From NCBI GenBank assembly GCA_004297575.1, contig SCSR01000103.1, positions 1-10,090 on the forward strand: a stretch of 10,090 nt of DNA, given 5' to 3'. The position numbers and the translations under genes are program-made. Positions 5,940 through 10,090 of this stretch are shown piece by piece (the stretch's first letter is position 1; each line of letters opens with the position of its first letter). Source of the DNA: an archaeon (GTDB lineage: Archaea; Aenigmatarchaeota; Aenigmatarchaeia; CG10238-14; SCSR01). The notes beneath the pieces were generated by a model. It did no database searches and was not told the DNA's origin. It saw only the letters and a list, made by a program, of their open reading frames with translations.

Positions 5940-6024
5940 TGCAGGGGGTGGGATTTGAACCCACGAAAGGACTAACCTACCAGCACCTCAAGCTGGCGCC
6001 ATTGCCGAGCTAGGCGACCCCTGC
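5940..6024 (-). tRNA. tRNA-Leu (anticodon GAG)
   Basis: The minus strand folds as a class II tRNA. The acceptor stem GCAGGGG/CCCCTGC pairs perfectly, the D stem is GCC/GGC around a TAGCTCGGCAAT loop, and the anticodon stem CCAGC/GCTGG encloses TTGAGGT, giving anticodon GAG for the CUC/CUU leucine codons. A long variable arm (AGGTTAGTCCTTTC region) is as expected for tRNA-Leu, and the T stem GTGGG/CCCAC encloses TTCAAAT. The discriminator base is A (5940), the usual leucine identity base. CCA is not encoded, so it must be added after transcription. No intron is seen in the anticodon loop. A TATA box lies about 26-30 bp upstream. Confidence 0.95.
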
Positions 6025-6049
6025 GTGATTAATTAATTGCCATGTGTGT

Positions 6050-6058
6050 TTTAAATAT
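6050..6058 (-). promoter_or_regulatory. TATA box for tRNA-Leu
   Basis: ATATTTAAA on the minus strand, centred about 30 bp upstream of the mature tRNA 5' end, so transcription would start about 4 bases before it. It lies in the 37-bp gap after the permease gene. Confidence 0.6.
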
Positions 6059-6061
6059 CGT

Positions 6062-6832
6062 TTATCTCAATCGTCTGGCAGGCACGGTTGCAAAGAAGAT
6101 TATGATGCTTGACAGGACTATCAGCGGACCTGCATGCAGACCAAGGTATGATGACAATATGATTCCAGATATAGAACTTGCCACACCGAAAGCAGCACTC
6201 AACACAGCATACCTTCGCTGGTTCGGGCTGACATTCTTTGCTGCTGCAGCTGGCACAACCACCAACGCGCCGACAAGCAATGTCCCAGCAATCTTAATCC
6301 CAACAGCAACCACCAGCGCGACAAGCAGGAGATAAATTATGTTCACTCGCTGGATATTGATGCCTCTGGAAACTGCCAGCTCTTCAGATATAGTGCTCAG
6401 CACAATCTTGTTGTAGATTAGCCTTGCGACGATGACTGCGAAAACAGAAATGGCTGCGGCTATGGCAGTATCAACCATGTTTATATTGGTGATATCCCCG
6501 AACAACGCTTCCAGCAATTCAGCCTCTGGCGTAATCAAAATACCCACTGCCAATGACAATGTGAACAATACTCCTATGATCGCTTCCATCGACAACTTCG
6601 TAATCCTTTCCAGGTATCCTGTCGCAAGTGCGGCTAAGAAAAGGAACGCAAACCCGCCGATGAATGGGTTGAAGTTGAACAGCATTCCCAACGCCAAGCC
6701 AGGAAGCGCTACATGTGACAATGCGTCTCCGACCAGTGCCATCTTCTTCAAAACCATCAGCGAGCCTATGTAACCGGAGGATATTCCTACGAAAATTCCT
6801 GTCATCAAGCTGAGCGTAAACGTGTCTATCAT
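6062..6832 (-). CDS. Metal ABC transporter permease, ZnuB/TroC-like (ABC-3 family)
   Basis: The membrane channel of an ABC importer for zinc, manganese or iron. It is about 256 aa from ATG 6832 with some eight hydrophobic segments. The ABC-3 family hallmark is visible at about residues 24-45: SLMVLKKMALVGDALSHVALPG, the region contacting the ATPase and containing the conserved D-A-L-S-H and A-L-P-G. A second family-like region is RGINIQRVNIIYLLLVALVV followed by GTLLVGALVVVPAAAA. The frame is open to 6883. An ATG at 6844 overlaps the ATPase gene by 11 nt, but the ATG at 6832 is preferred because GGTG, matching the 16S rRNA 3' end, lies 6 nt before it. That start sits 1 bp past the ATPase stop, so the two are translationally coupled. 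The metal cannot be told from sequence alone. Confidence 0.9.
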   Translation of the reverse strand: MIDTFTLSLMTGIFVGISSGYIGSLMVLKKMALVGDALSHVALPGLALGMLFNFNPFIGGFAFLFLAALATGYLERITKLSMEAIIGVLFTLSLAVGILITPEAELLEALFGDITNINMVDTAIAAAISVFAVIVARLIYNKIVLSTISEELAVSRGINIQRVNIIYLLLVALVVAVGIKIAGTLLVGALVVVPAAAAKNVSPNQRRYAVLSAAFGVASSISGIILSSYLGLHAGPLIVLSSIIIFFATVPARRLR

Positions 6833-6833
6833 T

Positions 6834-7523
6834 TCATGCACCATGCCTGTGATGCTCGAAAAGCGAGTGGCTTCCATAAACATCCTTGAGCAATGATGGT
6901 TCTGCTATCTTCCTTGATTCCCCGAAAAATGTCACATCCTTGTCCAGTGCCAGCACGTAATCAGAGTAGTGCTTGATCACATGCAGGCTGTGCGTTATCA
7001 GTAATATTGTCATCCCAGTCTCTCTCTCCAGCCTGTTGAGCATCTCGTAAATGATTTCCTCGCTGCCCACGTCCACACCGGTCGTCGGCTCGTCAAACAG
7101 AAGCATGTCCGGCTTGTCGATTATCGCCCATGCAATCAACACTTTCTGGAATTCCCCGCCTGACAACACGTCCACTCTTTTGTCAAGAACTTCATTTTCC
7201 AACCCCACCAGCTCCAGCGTCTCTTCGATGTTCTCTGCATGCTTGAACAACAGAAATTCCCTGACCGAAAGAGGCATACCGCTGATGGAAAGATTCTGCG
7301 GAACATAACCGATCTTCACCTTCTTGTTCCATGTTATCTTGCCCTTGTACGGAACTAGTTTCAGCAGCGCCTTGAACAATGTCGTCTTGCCAGCGCCATT
7401 CGGACCGATAATCGCTACGGTTGTACCTTTCTTGATTTTGAAACTCACATTGTCAAGAATCTGCACGCCCCTGAGTTTCACGCTCAGGTCAGACACGTCC
7501 AACATCCAGCCATGACTTTTCAT
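6834..7523 (-). CDS. Metal ABC transporter ATP-binding protein, ZnuC-like
   Basis: The ATPase that powers the adjacent permease. The protein is 229 aa and all nucleotide-binding motifs are present: Walker A GPNGAGKT (40-47), Q-loop glutamine in VPQN (Q76), signature LSGGE (120-124), Walker B LLFDEP with catalytic E145, D-loop following at about 151, and switch histidine H178 in ITHS. The C-terminus is His-rich (SHSLFEHHRHGA, 218-229), as in several zinc-type ABC ATPases, which hints at metal sensing or binding (inference). ATG 7523 is about 25 bp after a TTAAATATT box, so it is probably leaderless; a second ATG at 7505 is a less likely start. The gene is divergent from the DUF559 nuclease and coupled to the permease. 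No substrate-binding protein or metal-responsive regulator is in the window. Confidence 0.92.
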   Translation of the reverse strand: MKSHGWMLDVSDLSVKLRGVQILDNVSFKIKKGTTVAIIGPNGAGKTTLFKALLKLVPYKGKITWNKKVKIGYVPQNLSISGMPLSVREFLLFKHAENIEETLELVGLENEVLDKRVDVLSGGEFQKVLIAWAIIDKPDMLLFDEPTTGVDVGSEEIIYEMLNRLERETGMTILLITHSLHVIKHYSDYVLALDKDVTFFGESRKIAEPSLLKDVYGSHSLFEHHRHGA

Positions 7524-7542
7524 ATTACATTATAGCCTGCCA

Positions 7543-7553
7543 GAATATTTAAC
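7543..7553 (-). promoter_or_regulatory. TATA box for the metal ABC transporter operon
   Basis: GTTAAATATTC on the minus strand, about 25 bp upstream of ATG 7523. The 67-bp divergent gap also holds a plus-strand TATA-like element for the nuclease gene. No obvious palindromic metal-regulator operator is seen. Confidence 0.55.
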
Positions 7554-7558
7554 GCAAA

Positions 7559-7567
7559 CCTTTATCC
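7559..7567 (+). promoter_or_regulatory. TATA-like element for the DUF559 nuclease gene
   Basis: CCTTTATCC on the plus strand, centred about 28 bp upstream of ATG 7591. It is a moderate match. A GGTG (around 7577-7580), 10 or so nt before the ATG, could also act as a ribosome binding site, so a leadered transcript is possible. Confidence 0.35.
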
Positions 7568-7590
7568 AATCGAAAGGTGAAAACTTCCAG

Positions 7591-7935
7591 ATGTTTCTCG
7601 CCGTCCCGACCTCAATCGAGATAAAGATGCTGGAGGAGCTGAGGAAACGGAAGATTGGTTTCAAGTACCAATACAAGGTCATGGACGGCGTTGTCGCTGA
7701 TTTCGCGTTCCCGAGGTCACGCCTCATAGTAGAATGTGACGGCGATTATTGGCATGTCAACCCGAAGAAATACAAAAAGCTCAGCAGGTATCAGAAAATG
7801 AAACGGCTGGAGGACAAGGAAAGGCAGGAACTGATAGAGATGGCTGGCTGGAAAGTCCTGAGGTTCTGGGAGAACGAGATAAACCGTGATGTTACGTCAG
7901 TTGTAAATAAAATAGAGAAATCGCTCAAACTCTGA
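7591..7935 (+). CDS. DUF559 / Vsr-like PD-(D/E)XK endonuclease domain protein
   Basis: A single-domain protein of 114 aa with the layout of the DUF559/very-short-patch-repair nuclease group. An N-terminal helix holds E10 (SIEIKMLEEL) and is followed by the strand GFKYQYKV. Then comes D37 in VADFAF, the catalytic-type LIVECDGDYWH with E48 and D50 (48-55), a basic linker, and the helix LEDKERQELIEMAGW with D75 and R78. The terminal strand WKVLRFWENEI matches the family's G-W-x-V-x-R-F sequence near the C-terminus. It probably cuts or nicks DNA, perhaps in repair; the exact substrate is unknown. No methyltransferase or restriction partner is nearby, so it is not obviously part of a restriction-modification system. 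It is the only plus-strand gene in the right half and converges on a small membrane protein gene. Confidence 0.82.
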   Translation: MFLAVPTSIEIKMLEELRKRKIGFKYQYKVMDGVVADFAFPRSRLIVECDGDYWHVNPKKYKKLSRYQKMKRLEDKERQELIEMAGWKVLRFWENEINRDVTSVVNKIEKSLKL

Positions 7936-7964
7936 CAAACCGGCTTGATGCTCCACGCTTGGCA

Positions 7965-8273
7965 TTACCTTCTGGTTTCCCTTACTATATGGACTGTTTC
8001 GGTTGGCGGCAACGCAATCCCGGCTATTATGATGACTGCGCCTGCAAGATAGAGCAACGACTCGATGGACAAGAGTTGTGCTTGCACCTGTTTAGTTCTG
8101 CACTCCTCCGCATACCCTGGAGACAGTGCGCCACCAATCTGGCCGAAGACTGATCCGCAGAACTCGCTGGACAACCCGATGCTGTTCCTTTGCTGTGCAT
8201 CGATTACAAAATTTAGCCCTATGAACGTTATTGCAATGACGGCAATGCCTATTGCGATGAGGCCTGTGTTCAT
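7965..8273 (-). CDS. Hypothetical two-TM protein with paired-cysteine external loop, 102 aa
   Basis: Unrecognised small membrane protein. TM1 spans about residues 4-23 and TM2 about 68-88, with a basic tail (VRETRR) at the C-terminus. By the positive-inside rule both ends would be cytoplasmic and the 45-residue Gly/Ser-rich loop outside. That loop carries the only two cysteines, C39 and C58, placed so that they could form a disulfide. The ATG at 8273 has a GACTTATAC box about 25 bp upstream, again a leaderless arrangement, and the box ends exactly at the stop codon of the agmatine deiminase gene. It therefore has its own promoter and need not belong to the polyamine operon. Function is unknown. 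Confidence 0.65.
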   Translation of the reverse strand: MNTGLIAIGIAVIAITFIGLNFVIDAQQRNSIGLSSEFCGSVFGQIGGALSPGYAEECRTKQVQAQLLSIESLLYLAGAVIIIAGIALPPTETVHIVRETRR

Positions 8274-8293
8274 GCCTTTACAATTAGGCTGGT

Positions 8294-8302
8294 GGTATAA
8301 GT
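8294..8302 (-). promoter_or_regulatory. TATA box for the 7965-8273 gene
   Basis: ACTTATAC on the minus strand, centred about 25 bp upstream of ATG 8273 and touching the stop codon of the upstream gene. Confidence 0.5.
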
Positions 8303-9315
8303 CACTTTTTCACCACTCGGCTTGGTTGCTGTTGTGTCACGCAGTGTATTCCACCAAAGCCGTAGACTAGGGCTTCGCAATTCATTCCTACAATCTTCTT
8401 GTCAGGGAAAGCTTTCTCAAGAACTGCAATGACTTTATTGTCGTTCTTGTCGTTGAATATTGGCACTAAGACTACGGCGTTGCCTATGTAGAAATTTGCG
8501 TAACTGGCAGGCAGCCTTCTATCAGGACAGTCTATCCTCCTCGGCATTTGAATGGGGATGATATTGAATTTCGTATTCTTCAGCAATTCGAAATTTTTCT
8601 TCAACGCATCGTAGTTCCCATCTTCTGGATTTTCCTCCACCATGCACATGATTGTGTCTTCACTGATAAATCTGGCAATATCATCGACATGACCGTCGGT
8701 ATCATCACCAGCCACGCCTTCCTTCAGCCAGATGACATCCGTAAATCCGAGATAGTCTCTCATGTAGCATTCAATCTGTTCCTTGCTCAGTTGCGGGTTT
8801 CGGTTCTTGTTCAGCAAGCACTGTTCGGTTGTGATGCATACACCCTGCCCGTTCGTGTCTATCGACCCGCCTTCTAAAACAATTCCCGGCTCAAAAATGT
8901 TCATGCCAATTGATTTTGCAATTTGCATGCCAGCATCGTTGTCGGGCAACAAATCGTCGTACTTGTTTCCCCATGCATTGAAAATCCATTTTGTTATCGC
9001 CACATCCTTGTTTGTGACAAAAATCGGACCATAATCCCTCATCCATACGTCAACTGATTTTATTCGATGGAATTTTACGTTTGTAGTGTTTCCAAGCAAT
9101 GATGATACTCTTTTTTCCATCCGCTTGTCGTCAACAAGCACATTCACTCTTTCACCCTGCGCGAGGGCTAGTATCATTGTTGCATAAATCTGCTCGACCT
9201 GTTCGATTATACCTTTCGGAAATGTATCCGGATCCTTTGGCCATGACAACCATGTTGCTTCATGTTTTTCCCATTCTGCGGGCATCCTATATCCAAGATT
9301 GAAAGGAATCGTCAT
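8302..9315 (-). CDS. aguA: Agmatine deiminase
   Basis: Hydrolyses agmatine to N-carbamoylputrescine and ammonia, a cytosolic step of polyamine synthesis. The 337 aa cover the whole family length (PAD_porph fold). Hallmarks: MPAEWEKHEATWLSWP at 11-26; VWMRDYGPIFV at 90-100, with D94 in the guanidino-binding position; VLEGGSID at 146-153; the catalytic histidine H209 in DDTDGHVDD; and the nucleophile C325 in FGGIHCVTQQQP. The neighbouring gene encodes the next enzyme, which separates this from peptidyl-arginine deiminase. Its ATG overlaps the aguB stop as ATGA, so the two are translationally coupled. An AGGT seven nt before the ATG can serve as a Shine-Dalgarno. The pair is common in bacteria and plants, so bacterial origin is possible, but I cannot test it here. 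Confidence 0.94.
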   Translation of the reverse strand: MTIPFNLGYRMPAEWEKHEATWLSWPKDPDTFPKGIIEQVEQIYATMILALAQGERVNVLVDDKRMEKRVSSLLGNTTNVKFHRIKSVDVWMRDYGPIFVTNKDVAITKWIFNAWGNKYDDLLPDNDAGMQIAKSIGMNIFEPGIVLEGGSIDTNGQGVCITTEQCLLNKNRNPQLSKEQIECYMRDYLGFTDVIWLKEGVAGDDTDGHVDDIARFISEDTIMCMVEENPEDGNYDALKKNFELLKNTKFNIIPIQMPRRIDCPDRRLPASYANFYIGNAVVLVPIFNDKNDNKVIAVLEKAFPDKKIVGMNCEALVYGFGGIHCVTQQQPSRVVKK

Positions 9316-10090
9316 CCAACTAACCTGTGATAAGTGTCTGGCCTTCTGTTCTTCAAGAAACCCCAGCCTTTTTCAACATCCTTTGCGAGATTCAAATCAC
9401 ATGTAGCCATGTACACCCCTTCTGTGTCATCTGCATGCACTAATGTCTTTCCAAACTGGTCAACCACAAACGAGCCTCCCCAAAAGTTCGTGTCACCTTC
9501 TGTCCCAACTCTGTTGGCTGTTGCCACGATGACACTGTTTGCAATCGCATGCCCTTTCTGCACGTTCTCCCATGCTTCCTGCCAATTGCCTTCAGTCTGT
9601 TCCACTCCGTTTATCGTGCCGATTGCTGTAGGATAGAAAATTATGTCAGCACCCATTAGCTTGCTGACTCTTGCAGGTTCCGGATACCACTGGTCGAAAC
9701 ATATCAGCACGCCGATTTTCCCATACTTGGTATCAAACACATGATAACTGTTTCCAGCATCGAAGTAATCCTGCTCGTAGAATCCAGAATCCTGCGGGAT
9801 ATGGACCTTGCGGTATTTCCCAACAATCTTTCCGTTCTCATCAAAAACTACAGACGTATTGTAAGACTTGTCATCATCTTTCTCGTATATCGAACCGCTT
9901 ACGATGACAACTTTATTCTGTTTGGCAATTTTTGATAATCTTTCAGATGTCGGTCCAGGAATTGGTTCAGCTTGAACACTCGATTCCTTTTCCTTTGGAA
10001 AGTACAGCGAACTAAACAATTCTGGCAGGCATACTATCTGCGCGCCTTTCTTTGCAGCTTCGCCAATCATCTTAACTGCCTTGTCCAAAT
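9312..10090 (-). CDS. aguB: N-carbamoylputrescine amidase, 5' end outside the window
   Basis: Nitrilase-superfamily enzyme that converts N-carbamoylputrescine to putrescine, CO2 and ammonia, completing the agmatine route. The Glu-Lys-Cys triad is visible (numbering from the TTG at 10088): E23 in LPELF, K94 in YRKVHIP and C130 in LICFDQWYPE. Further diagnostic features are HIPQDSGFYEQDYFDAG, FYPTAIG, and GHAIANSVIVATANRVGTEG, all close to the N-carbamoylputrescine amidase subgroup. About 258 codons are present; some 20-25 N-terminal residues are missing because the frame continues past the edge. The TTG at 10088 is an internal leucine codon rather than the start, since the family's first strand and helix lie before it. 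The operon promoter is also outside. The gene overlaps aguA by four bases. Confidence 0.92.
   Translation of the reverse strand, partial: LDKAVKMIGEAAKKGAQIVCLPELFSSLYFPKEKESSVQAEPIPGPTSERLSKIAKQNKVVIVSGSIYEKDDDKSYNTSVVFDENGKIVGKYRKVHIPQDSGFYEQDYFDAGNSYHVFDTKYGKIGVLICFDQWYPEPARVSKLMGADIIFYPTAIGTINGVEQTEGNWQEAWENVQKGHAIANSVIVATANRVGTEGDTNFWGGSFVVDQFGKTLVHADDTEGVYMATCDLNLAKDVEKGWGFLKNRRPDTYHRLVG

Noticed and set aside
5884..5964. N-terminal extension of the 5530-5883 protein into tRNA-Leu
   Set aside because: The first residues are a translation of the tRNA T-arm and acceptor stem, so the ATG at 5964 is not a credible start.
1..10090. CRISPR array, insertion sequence, integrase or attachment site
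   Set aside because: No regularly spaced repeats, transposase-like protein or flanking direct repeats were seen; the tRNA-Leu 3' end shows no obvious duplicated copy in the window.

Overview
The window comes from an archaeal chromosome. It carries ribosomal protein eL14 (L14e), an archaeal-type SecY, a DUF106/EMC3-type membrane insertase homologue, and a tRNA-Leu with no encoded CCA. Most genes start about 25-29 bp downstream of a TATA-like box with almost no 5' leader. Genes are packed tightly and several are small proteins I do not recognise. A small-genome (DPANN-like) archaeon would fit, but nothing here fixes the phylum.

Left part (1-4362, all on the minus strand, listed in transcription order): secY; a small charged protein of unknown function followed 9 bp later by an endonuclease IV-like TIM-barrel protein; an Ala-rich unknown; the DUF106/EMC3 homologue; a second unknown; and eL14, cut by the window edge. 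This looks like the conserved archaeal secY-adk-DUF106-(L34e)-cmk-L14e neighbourhood. Here adk, L34e and cmk are absent from their usual places and AT-richer or unknown genes, most with their own TATA boxes, stand between the conserved members.

Middle (4387-6061): divergent from secY is a membrane-anchored, coiled-coil, Lon-like (S16) serine protease with no ATPase domain. It converges on a 49-residue two-helix membrane protein across a bidirectional T-tract terminator. A membrane-associated unknown then sits immediately downstream of tRNA-Leu(GAG), so the two may share a transcript.

Right part (6062-10090): a ZnuC/ZnuB-like metal ABC transporter (ATPase plus permease, translationally coupled, no binding protein in view) is divergent from a stand-alone DUF559/Vsr-like nuclease. 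The nuclease converges on a small two-TM protein with a paired-cysteine loop. Last is a coupled two-gene operon, aguB-aguA (N-carbamoylputrescine amidase and agmatine deiminase), which would turn agmatine into putrescine.

No CRISPR array, insertion sequence or rRNA was seen. No stretch over 300 bases lacks a gene. The most useful observations are the leaderless-promoter pattern, which corrects several start codons, and the remodelled secY-L14e cluster.
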